Shown in pieces: positions 10,469-19,216 of a stretch of DNA of 64,000 nt; position 1 is the first letter of the stretch; the number at the start of each line of letters is the position of its first letter. A model generated the notes under the pieces. It ran no database searches. It saw only the letters and a program-made list of their open reading frames with translations, and was not told the DNA's origin. Origin of the DNA: Nitzschia sp. DOCU1 (taxonomy: Eukaryota > Bacillariophyta > Bacillariophyceae > Bacillariales > Bacillariaceae); NCBI GenBank assembly GCA_951394045.1, contig OX595997.1, forward strand, positions 1,364,001 to 1,428,000, written 5' to 3'. The position numbers and the translations under genes are program-made.

Positions 10469-12287
10469 ATGACGTTTACTGACCTAACTGGGATTGACAT
10501 ATCTGTCCAGCTTCAGCGGTCGCGAACCAACGAAACCAAGGACACGGTCCAAAGTCTTGAAAAATACCCAGACGAGATGATTGAGACAGGAAAGAGACAA
10601 GATGAGGAAAAATCACTTGAGAAGCAACGAGATGTCTTGAGGGAAGGCATCATGAGACGTCGCTTTGAAATTGCTATCGCGATGGCGATTTTATTTGGGC
10701 TTATTCTTATTCTGAGTAGCCTATTGGGTGCTAGTCGACGCAACGAAACCGCAACTACCAGCAACGTCAATACAAATAACAACGCAAACGGCCCCTGGTA
10801 CAATTCTCCAAATCCTTCTCCTATCATGCCCCGACCTTCTTATTTCCCTCCTCAAACCACTGGCCAGACCCTTCCTTCGATCGACGAACAACTCGCAGCT
10901 GTCATCGATGTTTCAAAGCTGCAGGATCAAGGAACGCCGATGGGACGAGCGTATCGTTGGATTTCTCAACAAGATGATGTCAGATCAATCCCGAACTACC
11001 CTACGGTCGTTCAGCGATTTGTTTTGGCTGCCTTCTACTTTGCTACAGGCGGAGGCCGAACCCAGGCCACTTGGACCGTGTGTAGCGCTGTTCCCACGGA
11101 TCTGATGATGGACCCCAACGCCTTTTCGACCCGTTGCGTCATTGGCGAGGGCGATGAGGGCGGGGAAATGCTTTGCGCCGAGTATGAGGCCTTTCTGGAA
11201 TGCCCTGAGTACTACGAAGGTGCTCCAACTCCTGCCAACCCCAAACGACGATGGTTATCGGAAACTTCAGAATGCGACTGGTATGGTGTTTCGTGCAATA
11301 GCTATGGGATTGTCGAAAAAATCGCTCTGCCAAACAATGGTTTGGAAGGAACTCTGTTGCCAGAGCTCGATGTCTTGACTGAATTGAAATCGTTGGATCT
11401 TAGCCGCAACAGTCTGTCGGGAAACTTACCAGAATGGACTGGTTTTTCTCGGATGGAGCACATCATCCTGTCAAGCATGGCCTTGCAAGGGGCAATCCCT
11501 AAGAGCTGGAGTGCTTGGAGTGAGCTCGAGACTTTGATCGTACCCAACAACGCGTTGACAGGAGAATTACAATTGCCGGGGGACTGGATGGACCTTTACA
11601 AGCTCGATGTTAGCAACAATAAATTGGACATTGGTCTGCAAGCCAAGATGGACCAGGCTGTTCGTCTCGAGACTCTGAAAGTTGCGGGAAACCGTGTTGG
11701 TGGCACAATACCAGCAACCATTGGCGAGTTGGAGGGTTTGCACACTTTGGATTTATCGGAAGCGGGGTTGACTGGAACCATTCCTGATGAGCTCCGTGGG
11801 TTGACAAATCTTGGTACGTTTATTATTGTGCTGTAATATCTCTCTCTCTCTCTCTTAAAAGTTGGATTATTCGGACTCGACCCCTCACTCTATTTTTGCA
11901 GTGGAACTGACATTGCAGGGGAACTCCTTGAGTGGCACCATTCCGGATTCTACCTATAGTCTCACCAGCTTGCAAGTCTTGCGCTTGGGCCGCAACAATT
12001 TGTCGGGAAGCCTCTCTGAACAAATCGGCAACCTCAAAGCTTTGGTACATTTGTCATTAGACGGATTGGGCTTGACGGGTCCTATTCCTGTGGCCCTCGG
12101 TGGACTCGCAGCCCTAGAAGAACTCCATTTGCAACAGAATTTATTTGAGAGTGACGTACCAGACCAAATCTGCGCTATCTCTGGGCTAGATGACGTCTGG
12201 GCTGACTGTGAAGGCCCCGGACGGATTAACTGTAACTGTTGCACCATGTGCTGCAACACGAAACGGGCCGACTGTGCCTCCCCATAA
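10469..12287 (+). CDS. Membrane-anchored plant-type leucine-rich repeat protein, no kinase
   Basis: Two exons, 10469-11813 and 11902-12287, with an 88-bp GTACGT...CAG intron (11814-11901), giving 576 residues. The ATG at 10469 (ACA ATG ACG) starts a charged cytosolic region of about 70 residues, then one membrane span (FEIAIAMAILFGLILILSSLL), an Asn/Pro-rich linker, and an extracellular part. That part has an LRR N-terminal cap (CDWYGVSCNSYGIVEKIALP) and about ten plant-type repeats with LxxNxLxGxIP signatures such as LDLSRNSLSGNLP, LQGNSLSGTIPD and LRLGRNNLSGSL. It ends in a Cys-rich C-terminal cap (CNCCTMCCNTKRADC). Splicing is needed to continue the LRR array: reading through hits a stop at 11836. 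It resembles receptor-like proteins and probably senses or binds an extracellular ligand; lack of a kinase means signalling, if any, needs a partner. Confidence 0.85.
11839..11855. repeat. (TC)n microsatellite inside the LRR gene intron
   Basis: About eight TC dinucleotides within the 88-bp intron, forming a pyrimidine-rich tract well upstream of the acceptor. Confidence 0.9.
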
Positions 12288-12403
12288 GGAGGGGGTGGAA
12301 ATATAAAAGCCGCTCAATGTCATCAGTTTCAAAAGCAGGTAAAGTTCGAAATGTTATAAACTAGAGAATGCAAAAGTAAATAAAATCACACTTCCGACTG
12401 GAA

Positions 12404-13006
12404 TTAGCAGCGATCAAAGAAGCCTCCGCTCATGTCATTGCGATTGCTTCGGACCCGAACATCCCCACACAATGAAAAAATAGTCACTGTTAACTGCGGT
12501 GCAGGCTGCAAGGGATCTTGTTCGGGATCCGCGTCGACGTGAATGTCTCGATTGCCGCATAGCAACAAGCGATGAACGACGACGCGAGTACCCGGGGGAA
12601 CCAACATCTTGACACTGCCACAAAGTCGAATCGACAATAGCATAATTTTGGTGCCAGGCGCATATTGCGAATCTAACAGGTCCAGGTAAATATCGCCACA
12701 AAGAGTTATGGAGAAATGGCGGCCCGGTCCCAATCTTCGGAGACGAGTGTCACCACAGAGCAAGCAGTCGAATCCATCATCGCCCACCACTTCAGAGTTT
12801 TGTTGTGTAGAACTGGGAGTTTGAAACGCTTCAGGAGGCTTGTTCTGAGTCAAAGGGATGTTATCTGGGCTGGAATCAATGGGAATGGCATAGGCTTCGG
12901 GAGGCTGTTCTTCGTCGTAAGTAACGACGTGAACTTCGGGCTCGCCTTCCACCTTCTTGGCGGTGGATCCATCACGAGCAGTGCCTTTGTCGACGTTGAC
13001 TGTCAT
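12404..13006 (-). CDS. Protein with five LCG repeats, LiaF C-terminal-like
   Basis: 200 residues; the ATG at 13006 begins MTVNVDKG. An N-terminal, disorder-prone half is rich in Pro, Glu and Asp. From about residue 85 there are five strand-turn units marked by LCGDTRL, LCGDIYL, LCGSVKM, LCGNRDI and LCGDVRV, spaced about 22-27 residues apart with APGTKI or PPGTRVVV turns between them. This spacing and the PxGT turns resemble the C-terminal beta-solenoid domain of bacterial LiaF and related DUF1707/DUF2154-type proteins (known for a GDV core). Here each unit has Leu-Cys before the Gly. No signal peptide or membrane span is visible, so it may be soluble. The exact function is unknown. It lies tail-to-tail with the LRR membrane protein. 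Confidence 0.7.
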   Translation of the reverse strand: MTVNVDKGTARDGSTAKKVEGEPEVHVVTYDEEQPPEAYAIPIDSSPDNIPLTQNKPPEAFQTPSSTQQNSEVVGDDGFDCLLCGDTRLRRLGPGRHFSITLCGDIYLDLLDSQYAPGTKIMLLSIRLCGSVKMLVPPGTRVVVHRLLLCGNRDIHVDADPEQDPLQPAPQLTVTIFSLCGDVRVRSNRNDMSGGFFDRC

Positions 13007-13421
13007 CGTTGGTTGTTTCAAGGATTAGATGGTACGAGATTGTTTGTTGATATGTTATTGATTGAATACATCATTCTCTCTGTTGTGCAATCGCAATCAC
13101 AACAGAGCGAGTTCGCATCCTTGCATCTTGGTTGTCGTCCGATGCCAAAAAAAGTGAGTCGTGATTTTATTGTGGGATCAACCTAGAAATTCCAAGGAAG
13201 ATATGTATTGACAAATCTATGTACTTTTTATCATACATACATCCACTATTTATCGACATTGACTAATACGACTCATCAGAATGCGCTTTTATTCCTGCCG
13301 ACAAAATCGACCATGAGCGAGAGACAGCGGCAGAGGCGGGCTTACGGCCACAGTTGCAAGCACTGACATCAAGTAATTCACTGCTCTGCTATTACCATCG
13401 TATCAAGCAGACTGCATCATC
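13007..13421. other. Divergent intergenic region, nothing recognised
   Basis: 415 bases between the starts of the LCG-repeat gene and the parvulin gene. Both promoters should lie here. No conserved element stands out. Confidence 0.45.
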
Positions 13422-13967
13422 ATGAGATCAATACGCCCCATGTTATTCCTTGCGTCGATGGTGGTGTCTCATGCTGCCGTCGCCGTGGCTGCCGAGATGG
13501 AGGAGGACGCGGCAGATGAGATGAGGAAGGCCCGCCTCATGGCGAAACCTTGGCTGATGCGGAGTTTGCAAATCGGCGGCGTGAATCTCTACTTCTCCCC
13601 CGCCACGCTGATTGCTGCACTACTATTTGCGGTACAAATCATTTACAGTTTCATTCTCACCAGCCAGTGGTGCGAGGCAAGTCACATCCTCATCAAGGAC
13701 ACCTCGCCGAAAACCAAGAAAGCGATGGAAGCCATGGTCAAGGACATTGGGAGCAACTATCGCAAATTCGGGGATCTGGCGTCGAAATACAGTCAATGCC
13801 CTTCCAAAGTCAAGAATGGGGAACTCGGTCGATTTCCGCAAGGGGCCATGGCTCCCGCCTTTGATAAGATGTGCTTTGATCCAAATTCCAAGGAGAACGT
13901 CACACTAGGCCCCGTGCAGACGCAATTCGGATTTCATCTCATCTTTATTCGGAAACGAAAACTTTGA
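13422..13967 (+). CDS. Membrane-anchored parvulin-type peptidyl-prolyl isomerase
   Basis: 181 residues, single exon, ATG in TCATCATGAG. It begins with a signal peptide-like stretch (MLFLASMVVSHAAVAVAA), then an acidic patch and a membrane span (LIAALLFAVQIIYSFILTS), then a parvulin (rotamase) domain from about residue 88. SHILIKDTSPKTKKAM, FGDLASKYSQCPSKVKNGELG and GPVQTQFGFHLIFIRKRKL give the conserved first His, the GxLG turn and the FGxHLI closing strand. Parvulins catalyse cis-trans isomerisation of X-Pro bonds. The signal plus anchor places the catalytic domain at a membrane of the secretory system or the plastid envelope; which face is unclear. The span so close to the catalytic domain is unusual among the common soluble parvulins. 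Confidence 0.85.
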   Translation: MRSIRPMLFLASMVVSHAAVAVAAEMEEDAADEMRKARLMAKPWLMRSLQIGGVNLYFSPATLIAALLFAVQIIYSFILTSQWCEASHILIKDTSPKTKKAMEAMVKDIGSNYRKFGDLASKYSQCPSKVKNGELGRFPQGAMAPAFDKMCFDPNSKENVTLGPVQTQFGFHLIFIRKRKL

Positions 13968-14203
13968 TGCATGCAAGTCTAATAGTGATTGTTTCCACGA
14001 TTTTCTCGTTTCTTGCGTCGTATTGGCTTCGATTTTCGGGTCGTCATCGACGGAACTGCAGATAGAAGTGGGTTCTAGCACAGATTTGAAATGGACGAGT
14101 TGTGTCAAGCAACTGTAACTTGACGGCCGGCACCTGAAGGAGGCCTGACGGGGTTGTATTGTCAAAGTAGTCTATGTAAATGGTAACAAGTAATACCCTG
14201 TTT

Positions 14204-15835
14204 TTATTCTACATCGCACATGAGAGCTAGTCGTCCTTCGAGCCGTAACAAATCCGAAAAGCTTTCCGTTCGCTCATAAAGTAAATTCCGCAACGGGGCT
14301 AAATGATGCGGTTGAAATTTGCCTCGTTTCAAACAGTGCGACAACCACAACGCCAAACCCTCCGCTCGCAACGGATTCGACGCTAATCTCGTCGTCAATT
14401 TGCTCAACAAAGTCACAATATGGGACGAGCCAACTTCTTTGAGTGTGGTGGAAATGACCTTGACATCTCGGACACTCAAGGCAAGCTCCAATAAAGAGTC
14501 ATCACCCGACTGTAAGGCTTGCGACAACAATTCCTTCAATGACTCGGTAGTGGCCCGTTGAGGTTTGAATTTGGGTTTGGACGGTGCGCTTGTATCACCA
14601 CCATCTTCGTCCATTTCGTCCTCTTCCTCCTCCTCATCTTCTTCTTCGTCCAATGCTTCGGTGAGCTGTTTGAGACGTTCGGCAATGGTAATATCCTTGG
14701 TCGAGGGTTCGTCCTCGTCCTTGTCGTCGTCGTTATCTTGCGCTTTGGGCTTTTTCGTAGGCGGCGCCGCTTCGATACCCGCTTGACCGGGACCTAGAAT
14801 CATGGGCTCTGATGCCTTGCGCTTGGTAGCAGCCGTTTCCAAAGTCGCGCCTGGTTTGGTTTCTGCTGCAGTAGTGGCTGCGACCTTGTCCAAGTCAATC
14901 TGCTCCAAAGTGTCGTCGTTCAACTCGACAAAGTGTGCTTGACAACCGGTACGTTTTTGATGTACCAAAGCCATGACACTACCCGCACTAGTCAAGAATG
15001 GTACCATGGGATGATTTGTCTTGAGCGTCGTGACCTTTTCGTAGGACGATCCTCCTCCTTGTTTGGAAAAGACTGCGTTTTCTACCAACAAGTAATCGTC
15101 CACTAGCTGCAACATGGCATCTGAAACGAGTCCAGATTGTGGAACTTGATGCATAATTCTGGCCAATTCTTCACATTTGACAAGATCGTAAAGCACAATG
15201 GCACCACTGCTTTGCACCGTCACCAAAGTACCGTCCACAATCGTCATGTTCAAGATTGTGACAGCCCCCTTGCTGGCTTTGATTTTTCCAATCTTTTTTC
15301 CAGTTTGACTATTCATGACACGCAAGACGCCCGGCGATGTCTGCACCACCACATTCAAGGATGAAACGCATATCGTAGCAGTAGTAGCCCCCTTGCTGTC
15401 TTCTTCGTTGCCTTCCCAATGTCCACTCTTAATTTTGCGTTGCAATTTGCCCGACGCTCGTGCATATTCTTGAACTACCAATTTGGTTCCATGGCGTGTC
15501 AATGCAAAGAAACAATCGTCTGTAGTCGATAGACCCAAGAAGCTTTCTTCATCTTTGGCTTGAATCGATTGGGCCACTACACCTCGATCCAAATCCCATT
15601 GAATGATTTGTGACGTGCCCAATCTTGCCACAATGGCCGAATTGCCACAGAACATTAGTTCGTGCAACGTTTCGCTCGATGAAGTGGTGCTGTGGGTCAA
15701 GGTCAACTGCAATTGACACGATGATGATGCTGTCAATTGATAGACTTGCACGAGCACTCGGCCACCACTGAGTGGCGGCACCACTGCCACCATACTTTGA
15801 TCGGGCGATTGAGCCGCTTGAAGCATCGTTGTCAT
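14204..15835 (-). CDS. UTP5: UTP5/WDR43-like small-subunit processome protein
   Basis: 543 residues, single exon, ATG at 15835. The N-terminal two thirds reads as WD/beta-propeller strands (MVAVVPPLSGGRVLVQVYQL, IIQWDLDRGVVAQS, GVLRVMNSQTGKKIGKIKAS, GAIVLYDLVKCEELARI). An acidic low-complexity linker (runs of Glu/Asp, residues about 395-415) precedes a C-terminal Utp12 domain (SLKELLSQALQSGDDSLLEL to LRLEGRLALMCDVE). This order is that of Utp5/WDR43, a t-UTP subunit acting in early 18S pre-rRNA processing and rRNA transcription in the nucleolus. Other Utp12-domain proteins (UTP4, UTP12, UTP13, UTP15) are longer or have a different layout, so the UTP5 assignment is likely but not certain. Confidence 0.8.
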   Translation of the reverse strand: MTTMLQAAQSPDQSMVAVVPPLSGGRVLVQVYQLTASSSCQLQLTLTHSTTSSSETLHELMFCGNSAIVARLGTSQIIQWDLDRGVVAQSIQAKDEESFLGLSTTDDCFFALTRHGTKLVVQEYARASGKLQRKIKSGHWEGNEEDSKGATTATICVSSLNVVVQTSPGVLRVMNSQTGKKIGKIKASKGAVTILNMTIVDGTLVTVQSSGAIVLYDLVKCEELARIMHQVPQSGLVSDAMLQLVDDYLLVENAVFSKQGGGSSYEKVTTLKTNHPMVPFLTSAGSVMALVHQKRTGCQAHFVELNDDTLEQIDLDKVAATTAAETKPGATLETAATKRKASEPMILGPGQAGIEAAPPTKKPKAQDNDDDKDEDEPSTKDITIAERLKQLTEALDEEEDEEEEEDEMDEDGGDTSAPSKPKFKPQRATTESLKELLSQALQSGDDSLLELALSVRDVKVISTTLKEVGSSHIVTLLSKLTTRLASNPLRAEGLALWLSHCLKRGKFQPHHLAPLRNLLYERTESFSDLLRLEGRLALMCDVE

Positions 15836-16353
15836 GCTGCCAATGTTCTTGTTGCGGACGACAGAAACGATTGCTTGTGAAGAAAGAACTTGTACTAGCC
15901 GTTCGAAAAAGTCGTTTGGAGCAAACGTATCAGACGCTTCGAATCAACGTTTGTCTCTTTTGAGCAAGGAACAAGTAAGCTTTTCGATGGTGCCGAGACA
16001 GAAGATTTCATCGTTTTTCTTGCTCTCCTCTATCGCAATCGGTTTCGGTGGTCGCCAGACTTCTTGCGGATGGAGGCCAGACGTGCTCGGGGATCGGAAA
16101 GTATCCGGGAACAAAATCTTCGACCGGTTCGATCACAGATAAAGGGGGACGAACGCGTTGGTTGACGCCTTTCAAAAGGCGGGGAAAGATTCTGGGGGTG
16201 ATTGGATTGGGGGATGATCACTCCGATTTTTGCTCGTCGGAGGGAGGATCGGCTTCCGCAGCCACAATGATGGAAATGTTGGCATGCATCGACAGCTACA
16301 GTAGTGGTTGGTAGCTCTCCTTTCGGAAAGTCTTGCAGCACACAGTGTTGCCA
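15836..16353. other. Divergent intergenic region, nothing recognised
   Basis: 518 bases between the UTP5-like and RluA-like starts. Open frames here lack ATG or family features. Confidence 0.45.
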
Positions 16354-17373
16354 ATGGGAGCGTCAGCAGTGACCATAGCGGTCCTCTGTTGTGGGCTTGC
16401 TCTGCGATTTCTACTAGTCGTGTTGTCGGTCGATGCTGCCTGGCTATCGAAATCATCATCCTGGACGTTGTCGTCCATTCGACAAGGGCGACTCTCGACC
16501 CGGCAGTCCCAAAGATTCACTACTACACTACACGATAAAAACATTGAAATTCCCATTCTCTACGAATCGGATCGACTGCTGATCATCAACAAGCCACATG
16601 GTATTGCACATCACAACGATCGACAAGACGACGACGACAACGAAAAGGACCCGCAACTCGGAATTGTGAATTTGATCAGAGACCAACGAGGCGGCGAACG
16701 ACTTTGGGGTGTTCATCGACTCGATCGGGTGACTAGTGGTATCTTGATACTAGCCAAAGATGTGGCCATGGCTCAAGCCTTGACGGCTAGTTTTGCCAAT
16801 GGACAGGTTGCAAAAATCTACGTGGGCATTTCCGCGAGACGACCTACCAAAAAGAAACAAGGATGGGTCCAAGGTGGCATGGTCAAAAGTCGAGACAAGT
16901 CTTGGAAACTCACACGTGACGAGTCGCACAACTTTTGCAAGACGCGTTTCTTTACGGCTCCCATATTGTGTCAAGACCAAAAATTGACGCTACTACTCTT
17001 TCGTCCCTACACGGGCAAGACACATCAATTACGGGTGGCGGCCAAATCCATGGGACTACCACTATGGGGAGATCCAATTTACAAAAATGGCATTTCGTCA
17101 GGAAAGGACGACGACATGTTGCCTGCTGCTTCTCGGGCATATCTTCATGCTAGCGGGATTTTGTTGCCTCCATTGCTGGACATGCCCGGTCCTTTGGCAG
17201 TGTGGTGTCAACCACCTTTTCAAGAATTGATCCATGATGATAGTTGCATTTCACATATCATGCAAAAACATTGCGATGTTCCAGAAATACTTGCGGCAAT
17301 GCAGCAACAACAACAAGTGCACGACTTGACTCCTACTAATGTCCAAAGTCCACCATTCGATGAGGAGGCATAA
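16354..17373 (+). CDS. RluA-family pseudouridine synthase with an N-terminal targeting sequence
   Basis: 339 residues from the ATG at 16354; the frame opens slightly earlier but only with TTG. The N-terminus is hydrophobic (VTIAVLCCGLALRFLLVVLSVDAAW), like a signal peptide, followed by a Ser/Arg-rich stretch, compatible with plastid or other organelle targeting. The catalytic domain starts near residue 65 (ILYESDRLLIINKPHGIA) and carries the family motif HRLDRVTSGILILAKD with the catalytic Asp, then KIYVGISARRP and RPYTGKTHQLRVAAKSMG with LWGDPIY. It converts uridine to pseudouridine in rRNA or tRNA. Substrate and organelle cannot be told from sequence alone. A Gln-rich run ends the protein. 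Confidence 0.85.
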   Translation: MGASAVTIAVLCCGLALRFLLVVLSVDAAWLSKSSSWTLSSIRQGRLSTRQSQRFTTTLHDKNIEIPILYESDRLLIINKPHGIAHHNDRQDDDDNEKDPQLGIVNLIRDQRGGERLWGVHRLDRVTSGILILAKDVAMAQALTASFANGQVAKIYVGISARRPTKKKQGWVQGGMVKSRDKSWKLTRDESHNFCKTRFFTAPILCQDQKLTLLLFRPYTGKTHQLRVAAKSMGLPLWGDPIYKNGISSGKDDDMLPAASRAYLHASGILLPPLLDMPGPLAVWCQPPFQELIHDDSCISHIMQKHCDVPEILAAMQQQQQVHDLTPTNVQSPPFDEEA

Positions 17374-17698
17374 ACATTGATTTTTGCTTTGGTCGTTTTG
17401 TTCCCAGTGGCTCTCGAGAAGGGAATCGATCCATCTTGCCTGTCTTGCTGACGTTTCTTCCATTTCATTACCCGGCATCTTGGAAGGGTCGTTCGGCTTC
17501 GTTCATGGAACCGAGTCTACCGAACTATTGTTCAAACTTGACTTTGCCTTTGGAAGATTGTTATAGTCAGTACGTATAGAACCTAAACAACATGGATTTT
17601 ACTTGGCATGTTATTCACCCCCAATGCCGTTGCTGGCGACGCAACTCTAATGGGGCCGACGACATGAGGGTGAAAGTTGGTCCAGCAGTAGCGAAGAA
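17374..17698. other. Intergenic region, nothing recognised
   Basis: 325 bases between two same-strand genes; no repeats or RNA features seen. Confidence 0.4.
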
Positions 17699-18961
17699 AT
17701 GAATCCATTGAGTCCGACGATTTCGGGGGCGAGCAATTTTGGTGCAGTCGTTGGCTTTTGGATACAGAACTTCGTTCCACCTGTCAACCGAACATCATCA
17801 CATCCAACAAGGATCTGCGTCATTCAAGCCAAGCACAAAGGACACTGCGGAAAACCTATGGTAATGACGAGGATGCTTCATTCCATATGCATTGCTTTTC
17901 TCGAACCGCCCGGAGCTGTCATCGCCAAGACGGCTTTTGTTTCTGCCAACGGAATCTTGGGCAAGAATGAGCGGAAGCACCGCCAACGACGGATAATAAA
18001 AAGGTTCCTGGTGTTGATTTCCTTGGCTCGTGCCATTCTCGGAGCGACGGAAGATTCTGCCAAACTTGGTGCCGATATGTCTTGCTCAGTGCCGCCTCAT
18101 AAACATGCCTATTGTGACGGGCGAGGCGTCGTACGACTGGGAGTCTCGGGTGACGAAGCACTTCTTCTGTCAGAAGTGGAGAAATTTGTCGATCGTAATG
18201 AACCCTTTGTTTGGCGACATTGTCTCACTATAGATTCACTCAGCTGGTGGAACGACGATGACAATATCGCCAGCGAGGAAGCCAATACTACCCTTCAAGT
18301 CCGAATGTCTCCCCGTACGGGTCGGCTGTTTGAAGCCACCACTGAATTTCTGCGATATGGAGGTAGTCCCTCGGCGCGCTATCGCCACGAAAATATGACG
18401 TTGCGAGAGTTCTTTCGCGTGTACGAGGATTCAGAAGCTCCCGACCATGTTTACGCTGCTCAAATTGATCTTGCTGTTACGCTTCCAGGTTTATTGAAGC
18501 ACCTCCCTGCAATTTCAACGTCCGTGTTGACTGCCTTGGGCCCACCCGAGCAGCAAACCATCTACATTGGACGAGGCACCAAAACACAGCTACATTATGA
18601 CTCCCGAGAAAATTTGGTTTGTGTCTTATCGGGTGGCAGCAAAATATTTACTCTTTACGATCCCGTTACGAGCGCTGCTCTCCTTTATCTAGACGCAAAC
18701 GAATACGGCAATGCATCCCCAATCGACCAAGATCGCGAACAGTTTCCCATGGCCAAGTATGCAATTCCCACCCACGTGCAACTGCATGCAGGCGATTGCT
18801 TGTACCTGCCTATCTATTGGTTTCACTCGGTCGAAACATTGCCTCAGGACCCTCGTACTATATCGGTCAACTGGTGGCGGCGGCCGAGCGATGCAAAGAA
18901 GGACACAGTAGGGAGGCTTCTTTGTGGGCAATCTCATAGAAAAGCCAGCGCCAAGTGCTAA
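17699..18961 (+). CDS. JmjC / cupin_8-type Fe(II) 2-oxoglutarate oxygenase-like protein
   Basis: Up to 420 residues from the ATG at 17699. The first about 130 residues are poorly defined, and a later start (for example 17869, MTRMLHSICIAFLEPPG) is possible. The cupin_8/JmjC part begins near GVVRLGVSGDEALLLSEVEKFV and includes TIYIGRGTKTQLHYDSRENLV with the HxD pair of the metal site. It closes with VQLHAGDCLYLPIYWFHSVET, giving the distal His, and ISVNWWRRP. The family hydroxylates proteins or tRNA bases (JMJD7, JMJD5, FIH, TYW5 are relatives). The substrate is unknown here. Confidence 0.75.
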   Translation: MNPLSPTISGASNFGAVVGFWIQNFVPPVNRTSSHPTRICVIQAKHKGHCGKPMVMTRMLHSICIAFLEPPGAVIAKTAFVSANGILGKNERKHRQRRIIKRFLVLISLARAILGATEDSAKLGADMSCSVPPHKHAYCDGRGVVRLGVSGDEALLLSEVEKFVDRNEPFVWRHCLTIDSLSWWNDDDNIASEEANTTLQVRMSPRTGRLFEATTEFLRYGGSPSARYRHENMTLREFFRVYEDSEAPDHVYAAQIDLAVTLPGLLKHLPAISTSVLTALGPPEQQTIYIGRGTKTQLHYDSRENLVCVLSGGSKIFTLYDPVTSAALLYLDANEYGNASPIDQDREQFPMAKYAIPTHVQLHAGDCLYLPIYWFHSVETLPQDPRTISVNWWRRPSDAKKDTVGRLLCGQSHRKASAKC

Positions 18962-19216
18962 GCATTTTTTTGGATGCACCCGTTGAGCGAGTGGTGTTCC
19001 AAGTCCATGTCCCGACGACTAGAATTCAAAAGAAGTGGAACTTAGAAACACCGTTTGCTTCCATTGTATTGTTCCATGCGCTCCGACATAGCATCGGCGT
19101 AAACAAATCCCACCACGCACGTGAGAAGTTGTCGGCACATTGCGAAAGCTGTGCTGTAATGGTTGTTAGTAGGGAAACAAGGAATCTCCAAGGCGTGCGT
19201 TCATTTCGCCACTCGC
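18962..19216. other. Convergent intergenic region, nothing recognised
   Basis: 255 bases between the ends of the JmjC and carrier genes; contains only 3' untranslated sequence as far as can be seen. Confidence 0.4.
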
